Counted from the stretch's first letter, positions 40,801 through 50,519 are shown. The stretch is DNA of 63,938 nucleotides from Ewingella americana ATCC 33852 (GCF_000735345.1 NZ_JMPJ01000074.1:1-63938), one strand, 5' to 3'. The notes: generated from the letters alone by a model not told the origin. Program-made: numbers and translations.

Positions 40801-42861
40801 CTACATATCCGTCTCAACCCTATTCAAGCTCGGCCAGTGCGAGCGCGAGAACAGCACCAGCCGGATGTTAAACAGTGACAGCATCGGGGCGTAATAGCGG
40901 GCATCTTTGCTGGATTGCGCCTCCAGCTTAATCAGCAACAGGTCTATTTCCCTGAGCAATTTCGGGTGTGGCGAAGCCTGAAACGATTTTAAACGCGCTT
41001 TCAGGTAGCCTTTGAGTTCATAGAATATGCGGTCAGTGGCGTGGATATGGTCGGCCAATAATTCCTGATTCTTCATATGAAAATCGTAATAGTTAGCGCC
41101 GAGCCACACTTCGGTTATCAAATCTCCGCCTGAAGCCAATTCCTCCGTCGTGTCATTCTTCTTCCTTGGCAAAATCACATTCACTTTATCCAGCATTCTG
41201 GCGACAAAGCGCTGGCGTGTATTGAGCGAGGCGCGATGCAGCTTAATCTCGGCCAAGAACTGAATCAGCTCTTTTATTCCCCTGAGCAATGCCCGTCTGG
41301 CGGTCCATGATGGCCGCTTGCTGCGAATAATCGCCGTCACCACCACGCCAATCAACACGCCAACCAGACTTGAAATCGCGCCGTTCAAGGTCGCCAGCGG
41401 GTCAGGCTTAAAGTGATGGCCCAGACTGATTAAGCCCGGTATCTGAGTGGCGATGATCAGGCCCAGCAAGTTGGTCGCCGGGTTGGCGATGAGCACGCCC
41501 AGCACAAACAAACCGGGAAACAGGCAGATCACCAAGGCTTCGAAGGTGGTGGTCAGCGGGATAAGCATCGAGACATAGAAGATGCTGATGGCGGTGGCCA
41601 CCACCACGCCGGTCAAAAATACCTTCATCGGTGCCACGGGGTTGTCCATCGCGGCAAAGAAAGAACAGAGGATGGCTGCCATCATCGGCGCGGTTGCTCC
41701 GTCTTTCCAGCCGGATCCAATCCAAAACAAGCAGCACAGGAACGTGACCAAAAACGCGGTAAATGACGAGAGCAGCAGCATCCCTTTGTCGATATGCCAG
41801 TGGGCCGTGGAGCGTTTTGCCTTGTTATCATCAAAATTGTCGACGCGCTTACCGACACTAAAATTAGCCTCGGCGATCCTGACAAAGTCCCCTAGCCTGT
41901 CCAGCAAGCCATTGAGCAGCAGACTGTCTTCAACATTCATCGCATTAGACTGATGAGCCTGTTGCAGCTCGGTCTGAGTCTGGGCGATATTTTGCTGAAT
42001 GGTTGCGCTGTCTTCGGCTTTATCATTATTGTTCAGCCAAAGCAGAAAATGGCGGAATGTCTGTTGCACGTTCTCCGGGAAAGCGATTTGTCGCTGGGCT
42101 AACATGTTCAGTCGCAGCTCAATGGATGTCAGCGTTGGCACCAGATAAGAGAGATGCTGATATTGCACCGTCACCAGACGAATCAGCTTGCGTGCCGCAT
42201 TACCTTCAAAGATACAGTGGGTGATCAGCACTTCGACATTGGCGGGGTAACCGGCCATCTGGATCAGAATATTTTCATGGTCCGGCGACTTCTCCGGCGT
42301 CGGCGCGGTAAGCAGCGCGTTGCACAGCTTCTTGGCACTGTCGTACCAGTCGGTGATGCTTTTTTCCAGAATATTGCTCATGGAAACCGGCAAAATCAGG
42401 CTATGTATCAGGCTGCTACACACAATCGCCACGCCGATCTCCTCAATACGTGACAGCACTGTGTAAGTGATAGCCTGCGGAGAGGTCACGTCGGGGAATC
42501 CCATGATCGCGGCGCTGTACCCTGCCAGCATAAACACATAGCTTCTTGGAGTGCGATCGTGCAGCGAGAGGTACAAACACAGGGCTACCCACGCAGAAAC
42601 GCACAGGCTGAACAGCAGCGGGAGCTGAACCGTCGCCGGATAAATCAGCAGAATAAACAGCCCTCCCAGCATCGTCCCCAGCAAGCGGAAGACTGATTTT
42701 GAGAGTGTGGAAGCAGAATATAACTGTGAAGCGATGAAAACTGAGGCTATTGACCAGGCAGGTTTGTCTAAATTAAGAGCCAGTGCGATGTATAGTGCGA
42801 GAAATGCGGCAAAACAGGTTTTAAGCGAGAACAGGACTGCGCTTTTGGAGAACCATTTCAT
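40801..42861 (-). CDS. FUSC-family efflux protein, AaeB/YdhK-like, unpaired
   Basis: The 686-residue product has two sets of membrane helices separated by cytoplasmic domains, as in AaeB (655 residues) of the p-hydroxybenzoate efflux pump. N-terminal helices include LKTCFAAFLALYIALALNL and PSQLYS-type segments, then RTPRSYVFMLAGYSAA; the second set contains LLLSSFTAFLVTFLCCLF and LGLIIATQIPGL. Family members work with an HlyD-type adaptor, but none is adjacent here, unlike the complete set at 60.7-63.8 kb. It is monocistronic. It may recruit an adaptor from elsewhere. Confidence 0.87.
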   Translation of the reverse strand: MKWFSKSAVLFSLKTCFAAFLALYIALALNLDKPAWSIASVFIASQLYSASTLSKSVFRLLGTMLGGLFILLIYPATVQLPLLFSLCVSAWVALCLYLSLHDRTPRSYVFMLAGYSAAIMGFPDVTSPQAITYTVLSRIEEIGVAIVCSSLIHSLILPVSMSNILEKSITDWYDSAKKLCNALLTAPTPEKSPDHENILIQMAGYPANVEVLITHCIFEGNAARKLIRLVTVQYQHLSYLVPTLTSIELRLNMLAQRQIAFPENVQQTFRHFLLWLNNNDKAEDSATIQQNIAQTQTELQQAHQSNAMNVEDSLLLNGLLDRLGDFVRIAEANFSVGKRVDNFDDNKAKRSTAHWHIDKGMLLLSSFTAFLVTFLCCLFWIGSGWKDGATAPMMAAILCSFFAAMDNPVAPMKVFLTGVVVATAISIFYVSMLIPLTTTFEALVICLFPGLFVLGVLIANPATNLLGLIIATQIPGLISLGHHFKPDPLATLNGAISSLVGVLIGVVVTAIIRSKRPSWTARRALLRGIKELIQFLAEIKLHRASLNTRQRFVARMLDKVNVILPRKKNDTTEELASGGDLITEVWLGANYYDFHMKNQELLADHIHATDRIFYELKGYLKARLKSFQASPHPKLLREIDLLLIKLEAQSSKDARYYAPMLSLFNIRLVLFSRSHWPSLNRVETDM

Positions 42862-43126
42862 AGGTGGAGACTAACTCACAAGAACTGCATTTTATCGTTA
42901 TCCGCGCATAATATCCGAAGCCGATCACGGCAGCATTTTTAAATTTCATACAATTTATTTCCAGTAAAAGTCACAGTGTCACCTTGCTGACTTTAGTAAT
43001 TAAAAACAGCGCGCGTTAATTTAAATAGCTCTGTTTTTTTTGATTTTAAATTGTGCATTTGCTCGAAAGTTAAGCAGCAAAGGCTATGATAAAAACCGGT
43101 GATTAATGAAGGATAAAGGGGAGCTA

Positions 43127-43669
43127 ATGGTGGATTGTATCTTTCTGATAGGCCCCGGTGGCGCGGGGAAAAGCACCGTGGGTCAACTCCTGGCCGAACA
43201 ACTCGGCTATGTGGCGATAGATCTTGATGATGTGTTCTGCGCAAGGATTGCCAACATCAGAGAATATATAAAATCCCACGGTTATGAGTCCTATCTTGAG
43301 CAGAATTCAACATTATTAAGAACGCTGCTGGTGGAATATGCCGGACATAATCGGTTATTTATCCTCTCTTCGGGTTTCTTATCAACGGATATGCGTCCAG
43401 ATATTGTAGACACTAATAGGAAAATGGTGAGTGAGCAGGGTCTTAGCGTATTGCTGATGCCGTCGCGAAACTATGCTGAAGCACTTGGCTGTATTATTAA
43501 CAGGCAGCTTAACCGAGGTTTTGGTCTGGTGAGGGAAAAAGAAGAACTGAAATTTAGCCAACGCTTTGATGAATATAGCCAGATGGGTGACCTAAAGATT
43601 TTCTCGATGCAAGCCCCTGAACTTATCGCGGCCAAAATAGTGGACGAGCTTGCCACCCGTTCGGCGTAA
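43127..43669 (+). CDS. P-loop kinase, shikimate-kinase-like
   Basis: The 180-residue product has Walker A GPGGAGKST at residues 9-17 and DLDDVFC after strand 2, as in shikimate kinases and related small-molecule kinases. It is similar in length to AroL/AroK but lacks enough visible shikimate-binding residues for me to assign that substrate. The ATG at 43127 is chosen because AAGGGGAG lies just before it; an ATG at 43106 is possible. It is convergent with the TonB receptor gene across a shared hairpin. Confidence 0.75.
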   Translation: MVDCIFLIGPGGAGKSTVGQLLAEQLGYVAIDLDDVFCARIANIREYIKSHGYESYLEQNSTLLRTLLVEYAGHNRLFILSSGFLSTDMRPDIVDTNRKMVSEQGLSVLLMPSRNYAEALGCIINRQLNRGFGLVREKEELKFSQRFDEYSQMGDLKIFSMQAPELIAAKIVDELATRSA

Positions 43670-43671
43670 AA

Positions 43672-43706
43672 AATGGTGCTACACAGCCCCGCCATGTAGC
43701 ACCATT
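43672..43706 (-). terminator. Terminator shared by convergent kinase and receptor genes
   Basis: AATGGTGCTACA (43672-43683) and TGTAGCACCATT (43695-43706) form a 12-bp perfect stem with an 11-base loop. On the minus strand it runs into a run of T, fitting an intrinsic terminator of the TonB-receptor gene; on the plus strand the T-run is lacking. Confidence 0.82.
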
Positions 43707-43734
43707 CCCCTGCTCTTCAGCGAGCCATCAACCG

Positions 43735-46155
43735 TTAGAAATCAACATTGACGCCCAACTGGAAATTACGCCCCGGCATGACGGCCAGCGCCTTGTTGTA
43801 GGCATCCTGATTGCTGGTATCAGTCAGAGTGCGGCTGCTGAGGTAATCCCAGTATTTACGGTCGGTGATGTTATACACGCCGCCGCTGAGTTTGACGTTT
43901 TTGGCGACCTGCCAGTAGGCAGTGGCATCAAGCATGCCGAAGCCCGGCACGTTCATGTAATCCGTGCTGGAGTCAGTGAGTGGTGCCCCGCTATTGTTGT
44001 AACTTTGGCGGTTAGTGGCCTCGGCTTTTTTACCTTTGACGAATGTCGCGGTCAGCGCAGTACCGTAAATGCCTGATGGATCATCCCACGCCACGCCCGC
44101 TACCAGCTTCATTGGCGGGACGCTATCGAGGTCGACGTATTTATCCCCCGCATAGCTGGACTTGGATTCGCCCTGCGCGTAACCCAGCGCGAAGCTGGTG
44201 CTCAGGCCATTTACCGCGCTGAACCAAGTGCCATAGTTGATTTTGGTGGTCAAGTCAGCGCCATAGATGAAAGCGTTATCGCGGTTTTCGGCCTGATAAA
44301 TGGTGTAAATATTGGATGGTACGTTGCCAAACAGCTCTGGATTCGCCTTGCGGGTGTAGCGCGTATTGGCGATGAAGTTCTTGTAAGTGTTGTAGAATGC
44401 GGAGGTTTTGAAGGTCACGCCTTCGCTCAACTCGCCCTTCATTCCCCACTCGAAGTTGTTGCTGGTCTCCGTTTTCAGGTTGGTATTACCTATCAAGGCG
44501 TATTGGGCAGAACCGGCGTAGGAGGAGCCAAGGTTCCATGAGCCGTAGAGCTGGCTGGCATCCGGGAACTGGGCTCCACGCTGATATTGCAGGTAAGTCA
44601 TCAGCTTAGGCGTGATGTCGTAGGTGAATGCCAGAGAGGGCAGAGCCTGCGTATCCGAGTTCGCCTTGTTGTATAAGGTTGAAACCTGCCCAGCTGAAAC
44701 CACGCCATTAGCCAAGTCCGACAAGTCCCGCGCCTCGGTGTTCTGGTGAGCAACGCGCACCGCCGGGACAATGGCAAAGTTGTGGCCATCGAGGTCAAAC
44801 TTCACGGTGTCCTGCACGAAGCCGCCCAGAATATAGGTCCGGCTATCAGCTTCAGGCTGCATCAGGGTGTTGAAAATATCCTGCGTCGGGCTTTGACGGA
44901 ACGGACGCTCGGTGTTGGACACCCGGCCATTCAGCCCCGCGCTCAGCTCGTGGCGCCCTACCGTTTTCAGCCAGCTGGTTTCAGCGCCGTAGGTGTCAAC
45001 GTCATAGTTGGAATAGACGTTGATCATCTGGTCGCTGGAGTTTGGCAGATAGGTATTATCGTGCGCTTGGGTGTACTGGTAATAGACTTTAGACACCACG
45101 GCATCGACATAATCGTTGAACGGCGTCCACTCATCCTTCAGGCTTATCCCCCAGCGGCGGGTATTACTCTGCTGCTGAGCGGTGCCCAAAATGGTGTTTC
45201 CAGAACCGTCCCACGCGTCGTAATGGGTGTGGTTCACCTTCTCATAGTAATCAAGCGTGCCGGTGAACTTGTGCTCATCGGTCGGCTGCCAGATGACCGA
45301 TGACATCACCGCGTCGGAGTGCCAGTTCTCAGGATAGGCGTCATGCGTGCCGCTGTTGTTGCTGGTTTCCTGACCGTCGCGACGGCTAATGGCTATCAGG
45401 CCGCGTAATGTGTCGTCCCCGGCGGCGGCGGTGATGCCGTTGTGCCACGAGCGATCTGCCGAGTCATAATCGGACTGATAACCGAAGTAGGTCTCTTTAC
45501 CGGGATGCAGGTAGTCATCGGCAGATTTTGGCAAGAAGGAGACTTCGCCGCCGATGGAAGTGTTGGCGCGCTCGGCTGAGGTTGCGCCAGACTGAATATC
45601 AACTTGGCCGTACATGTACGGGTCAATATAGTCACGGCCGATGCCAAAGGTCCCCAAACCCGCGCGGCTGACATAGCTGCGGCCGGTGGCGTTGGGTTGC
45701 GGAATGCCATCGACGTCAATGCCGACGCGGTTGCTTTCCAGCCCGCGAATGTTGTAGCCGGTATAGCCACTGCGGTCGAAGCCGCTTTTGCCATTCCCCG
45801 AACCGCCGCTGGAGCCAGTGGCAGAGATCAACGGCTGATAGCGCATGATGGTGCCGAAATCGTTACCGCCGTTCTTCTGCATATCTGCCGCAGAAATCGA
45901 GGTTTTCGAGCCCGGTTTCTTATCCGGCAGCGTCTCGGTGATGGTCATCACGTCTTCATTATTCTGCAACGGAGCCTGCGCTTTGCGAGCTACCGGTTTC
46001 TTTTTGACACGAGGAGCCGTCTGGGTTTCCCCGACGTTGGATTGATTATTGTCTTTAACCGTTTCCGCTGCGTTAGCCTGCAAAGTGGTACTGAGGACAA
46101 TCCCCGGTAAAATGACGTTTCTAATAATTCCCTGCACTTTAAAAGGTTTGAGCAT
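43735..46155 (-). CDS. TonB-dependent receptor, haem/haemoglobin type
   Basis: The 806-residue outer-membrane receptor has a signal peptide (cleavage near LQANA-AET), a TonB-box-like stretch (DVMTITET, about residues 68-75), a plug domain (about 80-200: NIRGLESNRVGIDVDGIPQP, VDIQSGATSAERANTSIGGEV) and a 22-strand-type barrel ending in FQLGVNVDF with a terminal Phe. GLESNRVGIDVDGIPQPN is the pattern of haem, haemoglobin or transferrin/lactoferrin receptors of the HasR/HmuR group. The exact ligand is not readable. No haem transport or TonB genes are adjacent. A Fur-like sequence lies upstream. Confidence 0.88.
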   Translation of the reverse strand: MLKPFKVQGIIRNVILPGIVLSTTLQANAAETVKDNNQSNVGETQTAPRVKKKPVARKAQAPLQNNEDVMTITETLPDKKPGSKTSISAADMQKNGGNDFGTIMRYQPLISATGSSGGSGNGKSGFDRSGYTGYNIRGLESNRVGIDVDGIPQPNATGRSYVSRAGLGTFGIGRDYIDPYMYGQVDIQSGATSAERANTSIGGEVSFLPKSADDYLHPGKETYFGYQSDYDSADRSWHNGITAAAGDDTLRGLIAISRRDGQETSNNSGTHDAYPENWHSDAVMSSVIWQPTDEHKFTGTLDYYEKVNHTHYDAWDGSGNTILGTAQQQSNTRRWGISLKDEWTPFNDYVDAVVSKVYYQYTQAHDNTYLPNSSDQMINVYSNYDVDTYGAETSWLKTVGRHELSAGLNGRVSNTERPFRQSPTQDIFNTLMQPEADSRTYILGGFVQDTVKFDLDGHNFAIVPAVRVAHQNTEARDLSDLANGVVSAGQVSTLYNKANSDTQALPSLAFTYDITPKLMTYLQYQRGAQFPDASQLYGSWNLGSSYAGSAQYALIGNTNLKTETSNNFEWGMKGELSEGVTFKTSAFYNTYKNFIANTRYTRKANPELFGNVPSNIYTIYQAENRDNAFIYGADLTTKINYGTWFSAVNGLSTSFALGYAQGESKSSYAGDKYVDLDSVPPMKLVAGVAWDDPSGIYGTALTATFVKGKKAEATNRQSYNNSGAPLTDSSTDYMNVPGFGMLDATAYWQVAKNVKLSGGVYNITDRKYWDYLSSRTLTDTSNQDAYNKALAVMPGRNFQLGVNVDF

Positions 46156-46555
46156 TTTAGTTTTATTCCGTACTAATTATTAAAATATGCTCATCAATTG
46201 CTGCCTTACCCATCACCGAAGAACAAATGAGGTTGGGTAAAAAATTATTTTAATTAGTGTCTTCTGTAAGTCTTCTCAACCCTAAGTAAGCCATTTATCC
46301 TTATAATTTATGATATTATTATTACGGTGATTCATATTGGCTTGCTGCCGATAATAATCTTTATCAAAAAAATGACAAATAAAAATAGCTTCCTTGACGA
46401 AACTTTTTCAAAAGAGGCGTTAACTCCACATGGAATATATAACTATAAAAGTAACGGATTCTACTAATAATAGAAGAGAGGGATTGAACACCTTCTAACC
46501 CTTATTAATTAAAAGGTGTTCTTATTGTACAGCCACCGAAGATGGTTGCACTCAG
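46156..46555. other. 400-bp AT-rich region between TonB receptor and EamA genes
   Basis: The region is very AT-rich, holds the receptor's promoter and contains a Fur-like site listed separately. Near the EamA stop, GAACACCTT (46486-46494) and AAGGTGTTC (46513-46521) could form a 9-bp stem with an 18-base loop, a weak terminator candidate for the EamA gene. No gene is seen. Confidence 0.4.
46350..46365. promoter_or_regulatory. Fur-box-like sequence upstream of the TonB receptor
   Basis: GATAATAATCTTTATC resembles the GATAATGATAATCATTATC Fur consensus in its ends and AT centre. It lies 195 bp upstream of the receptor start. A match this loose in AT-rich DNA could be chance; iron control is expected for such receptors. 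Confidence 0.35.
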
Positions 46556-47470
46556 TTACTTCACCGTCGCGCTTTTCACCACCATCGCTTGTTTTCCGGG
46601 GCTGGCTATCATCCATACGGCGACGCCGACTATGATGGCGCCGATGACGAAACCTTTGGTAATGGTCTCGCCCAGCGCGAGGTATCCCCAGAGCACGCCG
46701 AAGGGTGGGATCAGGAAGGTTACGGTCAATGAACGCAGTGGACCGATATCGGCAATTAGCCGGAAATAGAGAATATAGGCCAAGGCGGTGCAGACCAGGC
46801 CGACGGCAAGCACGCTGGCCCACGCGTCAATTTGCTGCCAATCAACCACCGGGCCGCTGGTCATCGACCATGCAAAGAAAGGCAGAAGGAATAGCGTTGC
46901 CCCCATCTGGCTGCCAAAGGCGACCATCTTAGGATCAAGCCCGCCTCGGTTGGATATCCACCGGCGAGTCAAAAAGCCCGCCACGCCGTAACAGCTGGTG
47001 GCCACCAAGCAGGCCAGAATACCGTACAGCATGCCGCTGGCCGAGTTTATATCCCCGATGGTGGTGATCACTATTATTCCCACTAATCCTAATACCACTC
47101 CACCCCATTTACGGGCGGTCAGTTTCTCGCTGAAAAACGCAAAACCTATAATCGCGCCCATTAGCGGCGTCGTGGCGTTGAATATTGCCGAATAACCGGC
47201 GGGCAGCCACTGGGCGGCAAAACAATACATTAGGAAAGGTAAACCGGAATTAATAACCCCGAGGAACAGTGATGATTTAAATTTATTCTCGAAATTAAAT
47301 GAAGAACGCATTACTAAAAGAATCGTGCCAAGTCCAATAAAGCCGAAAAGCACCCGCAAAAATGCCGTATTCACCGCTCCAAAATGCGGAACCGCAATTC
47401 TCATGAAAATGAAACTCGCCCCCCAGATTGCGGCAAGAAGGAGTAATCGTAGGTAATCTGCAATACGCAT
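46556..47470 (-). CDS. EamA-family (DMT) transporter
   Basis: The 304-residue product has ten predicted membrane helices in two EamA repeats (AIWGASFIFMRIA at the start of the first; YGVAGFLTRRWI region opening the second; PPFGVLWGYLALGE near the end). The family exports amino acids or other metabolites. The gene is monocistronic, between the TonB-receptor promoter and yjfB-like. The substrate is unknown. Confidence 0.88.
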   Translation of the reverse strand: MRIADYLRLLLLAAIWGASFIFMRIAVPHFGAVNTAFLRVLFGFIGLGTILLVMRSSFNFENKFKSSLFLGVINSGLPFLMYCFAAQWLPAGYSAIFNATTPLMGAIIGFAFFSEKLTARKWGGVVLGLVGIIVITTIGDINSASGMLYGILACLVATSCYGVAGFLTRRWISNRGGLDPKMVAFGSQMGATLFLLPFFAWSMTSGPVVDWQQIDAWASVLAVGLVCTALAYILYFRLIADIGPLRSLTVTFLIPPFGVLWGYLALGETITKGFVIGAIIVGVAVWMIASPGKQAMVVKSATVK

Positions 47471-47728
47471 GCTTTAGGCCCCTTTATATGCTTCCACATA
47501 TTTTTTATAAGATGTAATGATGACAACTGCGCGATGAACTCAGTATGCAAGGTAGAATATCTTTTAACAGGCCAGGATAGCACTCCGCTTCTTGCTTTTT
47601 TTTCAATGAACTTGCCCACCAGCAGTTGGCGGCCATGCTGGCTTTGAAGAGGAAAACGGCTATCAAAGGAGGGAAGCGATGGGAGAAGTTATCCCGCCAC
47701 CGCTTATCTTACGTCGGACATTGATGAC

Positions 47729-47917
47729 TCAGACGGCGATATTAATATTGCGGCCGATAGCTGGGTTAGCAGGCAACGGCGGAATGGCATCAAGCAGGCT
47801 GGCGGCCGTAGTCTGTTGGTTATCCAGCGCTTTTTTTAGCAGGATAGTGTTCACCTTACTGCCGAGATCCAGGTTATCAAGCCCGGTCGCAACTGAAGCA
47901 ATCTGCGATACATCCAT
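47729..47917 (-). CDS. YjfB-like putative motility protein
   Basis: The 62-residue product (MDVSQIASVATGLDNL, then LLKKALDNQQTTAASLLDAIP) fits the small YjfB family often annotated as a putative motility protein. The start at 47917 follows AAGGAG at seven bases; a longer frame to 47950 is less likely. No flagellar genes are in the window. It may be a small unit, with no other gene close on the same strand. Role unknown. Confidence 0.75.
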   Translation of the reverse strand: MDVSQIASVATGLDNLDLGSKVNTILLKKALDNQQTTAASLLDAIPPLPANPAIGRNINIAV

Positions 47918-48159
47918 TCTATTCTCCTTTTCAAAACAAAAATTGCTCACGGCTTGGACCCAAGCCTGAAGATGTTATCGGCATTTTATGGGGATTCTTT
48001 AGGTCTGTTTCAGGAACGAATGCTATACAGTAGGACATGGAGTTAAATGCTTTCTCCTACTTCTTAAAAAATCTTTCATCAGGCAGCGGCGGTAAAGATT
48101 TTGGCATTCCGTAGTTATTAACTATGTGAAGGAACATTATCAAAGTTGGAGTTTCGAAA

Positions 48160-48330
48160 TTGTTCATTCAGACCTCAGAATCAGGTGAAACCGATGTTCA
48201 GGCCCAAGCCATAGAGCTTCAGGCGAATGCGCTGCTTAAATTTTCTATGCTGGCAAAACAGGAAATTCTTCAGGGCCGAGGTATGTCAGTTAAAGAAGCA
48301 CGTCAGATACTGCGTGATGCGCGTAAATAA
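48160..48330 (+). CDS. Unannotated 56-residue protein with TTG start
   Basis: A plus-strand frame of 57 codons opens at TTG (48160), with GGAG eight bases before it, and ends at TAA 48328-48330. Upstream of the TTG the frame continues a few codons to a TGA with no ATG. The peptide (FIQTSESGETDVQAQAIEL; KFSMLAKQEILQGRGMSVKE; ARQILRDARK) is helix-rich with a basic C-terminus, resembling small antitoxin- or regulator-like proteins; a VKEARQILR motif near the end supports a real helix. Amino-acid use is ordinary for a coding region. It has no visible partner toxin. Confidence 0.6.
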   Translation: MFIQTSESGETDVQAQAIELQANALLKFSMLAKQEILQGRGMSVKEARQILRDARK

Positions 48331-48400
48331 AAGGCTTTGGGATTAGAGTCGCTAGAACAGCAGCATTGTCCCTCGCACTGAAAAGATAGCACTAACCCAA

Positions 48401-48455
48401 AACAACTCAGCCCAGAAGGCAATCTATTCGATTGCACATTCCGGGCTGAGTTGTT
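48401..48455 (-). terminator. Intrinsic terminator after mesD
   Basis: AACAACTCAGCCC (48401-48413) and GGGCTGAGTTGTT (48443-48455) form a 13-bp stem, with an inner GCAATC/GATTGC stem. On the minus strand a T-run follows, 25 bp beyond the mesD stop. Confidence 0.88.
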
Positions 48456-48480
48456 TCATCTTAAAGCGCGTTTGGCGGAA

Positions 48481-49512
48481 TTATTTAGCCAGCAGCTCTT
48501 TACGGACGATTTCTGCACCTGCACTCAGGGCATCCAGCTTGCCGCGCGCTACGCCGCGAGGAAGTGGGATCATGCCGCAGTTGGTGCATGGGTAGAGCTT
48601 GTCGGCGTCAACGAATTGCAGCGCTTTGCGGAGCGTGGCGGCAACTTCCTCTGGGGTTTCAACGGTGTTGCTTGCCACATCAATCGCGCCAACCATCACT
48701 TTCTTACCGCGAATCAGCTCCATCAACTCCATTGGAACGTGGGAGTTGTGGCATTCCAGAGAGATAATATCGATGTTGGATTTTTGCAGTTTCGGGAAGA
48801 TCTCTTCGTACTGTCTCCACTCGGTGCCCAGCGTCTTTTTCCAATCGGTGTTGGCTTTGATGCCGTAGCCGTAGCAGATATGCACCGCGGTTTCGCATTT
48901 CAGGCCCTCGATGGCGCGTTCCAGAGTAGCAATACCCCAGTCATTCACTTCATCGAAGAATACGTTAAAGGCTGGCTCGTCGAACTGGATGATATCCACA
49001 CCTGCGGCTTCCAACTCTTTGGCTTCTTCGTTGAGGATTTTTGCAAATTCCCACGCCAGTTTTTCGCGGCTTTTGTAGTGGTTGTCATAAAGGGTGTCGA
49101 TCATGGTCATAGGACCCGGCAGCGCCCACTTGATTGGTTGGTCAGTCTGCTTACGCAAGAACTTGGCATCTTCAACAAACACCGACTTCTGGCGGCTTAC
49201 CGGGCCAACCACGGTTGGGACGCTGGCTTCATAGCGGTCGCGGATTTTAACGATTTCACGTTTCTCAAAATCCACACCGTTCAGGTGCTCAATAAAGGTG
49301 GTCACGAAGTGCTGACGCGTTTGCTCGCCGTCGCTGACGATATCAATACCAGCCTGCTGTTGATCTTCCAGACACAGACGCAGAGCATCCTGCTTGCCGT
49401 CGATGAGTTCTTGATCTTGCAATTTCCAAGGTGACCAAAGCTGCTCTGGCTGTGCCAGCCATGAAGGCTTAGGTAAGCTGCCAGCCGTTGAAGTCGGTAA
49501 TAACTTTTTCAT
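48481..49512 (-). CDS. mesD: MesD, core-MetE-type folate-independent methionine synthase
   Basis: The 343-residue product corresponds to the C-terminal catalytic half of cobalamin-independent methionine synthase (MetE, about 750 residues). The zinc ligands are all present: His211 and Cys213 (VHICYG), Glu253 (ISLECHN) and Cys312 (PCTNCGM). It lacks the N-terminal folate-binding half. Core MetE proteins beside a DUF1852 gene (mesX) were described as MesD, which makes methionine without folate and depends on MesX. The ATG at 49512 is preferred over 49542, which overlaps mesX; AGGG precedes it. It follows mesX by 26 bp in one operon, with a MetJ operator upstream. Confidence 0.9.
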   Translation of the reverse strand: MKKLLPTSTAGSLPKPSWLAQPEQLWSPWKLQDQELIDGKQDALRLCLEDQQQAGIDIVSDGEQTRQHFVTTFIEHLNGVDFEKREIVKIRDRYEASVPTVVGPVSRQKSVFVEDAKFLRKQTDQPIKWALPGPMTMIDTLYDNHYKSREKLAWEFAKILNEEAKELEAAGVDIIQFDEPAFNVFFDEVNDWGIATLERAIEGLKCETAVHICYGYGIKANTDWKKTLGTEWRQYEEIFPKLQKSNIDIISLECHNSHVPMELMELIRGKKVMVGAIDVASNTVETPEEVAATLRKALQFVDADKLYPCTNCGMIPLPRGVARGKLDALSAGAEIVRKELLAK

Positions 49513-49538
49513 AATAGATGACCCTGTGTTTTGGTTAA

Positions 49539-50519
49539 TCAAAGAACGGAATTAGCAGACCACTGCTCAAGAATAGTTTGGTGCGGTTTAATGAATTCTT
49601 CTTCAGTAAACTTCCCCTGCTCAACAGCTAATTGGCTACGTTCTTCGCGATCATAAACAATGCGAGTGAGTGAATAATCTTGCTGATTCAGGCTTGGCTG
49701 ATAGCAGCGACCCGCCGGAGAGTTGGCGTTATAAATCTCCGGGCGATAAATCTTCTGGAAGGTTTCCATGGTGCTGATGGTGCTGATCAGTTCCAGATTG
49801 GTGTAATCGCTGAGCAAATCACCGGCGAAATAGAACGCCAGCGGCGCAACGCTACCCGCAGGCATGAAGTAGCGAGCCTGCAAACCCATTCTGCCGAAAT
49901 AGAGGTCAGTCAAAGAGGATTGGTCATCTTGCTCATATTCAATGCCCAGGATCGGGTGAACATTGCCAGTGCGGTTATAAACATTCTTGCTTGAGACGCT
50001 CAGACAGATAACCGGCGTCTTGTTGAAGTTGTTCTTGTAGGCTTCTGAATTAATGAAGCATTTGAAGATGTTGCCGTGCAACTCACCAAAGTTTTCTGGG
50101 ATGGTGAATTGGTTTTTGCCCTTATTGTGCTCGGACAGCAACACGCTGAAGTCGTAATCGCGCACATAAGAGGAGAAGTTATTGCCGACAATACCTTCAA
50201 TGCGCTCGTTGGTTTTTTTATCAACGATATTGGTTTTCAAAATTTCAATAACCGGGAAGGAAGTGCCTGCGCTTTCAATCTTCAATTCAACGGAAATGAT
50301 GTCCAGTTCAACGGCGTAGCGATCTGATTTTGGGTTATCCCAGTTCGCCAGAGAGTTGAAACGATTGTCGATCATCACTAATGCGTTGTGCAGGTTCTCT
50401 TGGCGTTTCTCGCCGCGAGCCAAATTAGCAAAGTTAGTCGTAATGCGCGTGCTATTCGAGGGATTGTAATTCTCGTCAAAACGCAAACTTTTGGTCGTAA
50501 ATGTGAAATTATTATTCAT
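49539..50519 (-). CDS. mesX: MesX (DUF1852), partner of MesD
   Basis: The 326-residue product is a DUF1852 protein (SLRFDENYNPSNSTRITTNFA near the start, VYNRTGNVHPILGIEYEQDD, MPAGSVAPLAFYFAGDLLSD). This family is found next to core MetE and is required for methionine synthesis by MesD in the few species tested; its chemistry, thought to involve oxygen, is not settled. No signal peptide is visible. It is first in the mesX-mesD unit. The leader upstream is about 200 bases long and contains an 11-codon reading frame and a tandem met box. Confidence 0.9.
   Translation of the reverse strand: MNNNFTFTTKSLRFDENYNPSNSTRITTNFANLARGEKRQENLHNALVMIDNRFNSLANWDNPKSDRYAVELDIISVELKIESAGTSFPVIEILKTNIVDKKTNERIEGIVGNNFSSYVRDYDFSVLLSEHNKGKNQFTIPENFGELHGNIFKCFINSEAYKNNFNKTPVICLSVSSKNVYNRTGNVHPILGIEYEQDDQSSLTDLYFGRMGLQARYFMPAGSVAPLAFYFAGDLLSDYTNLELISTISTMETFQKIYRPEIYNANSPAGRCYQPSLNQQDYSLTRIVYDREERSQLAVEQGKFTEEEFIKPHQTILEQWSANSVL

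Noticed and set aside
48451-49434. 327-codon plus-strand frame opposite mesD
   Set aside because: It is the antisense of mesD, whose zinc ligands and terminator are unmistakable.
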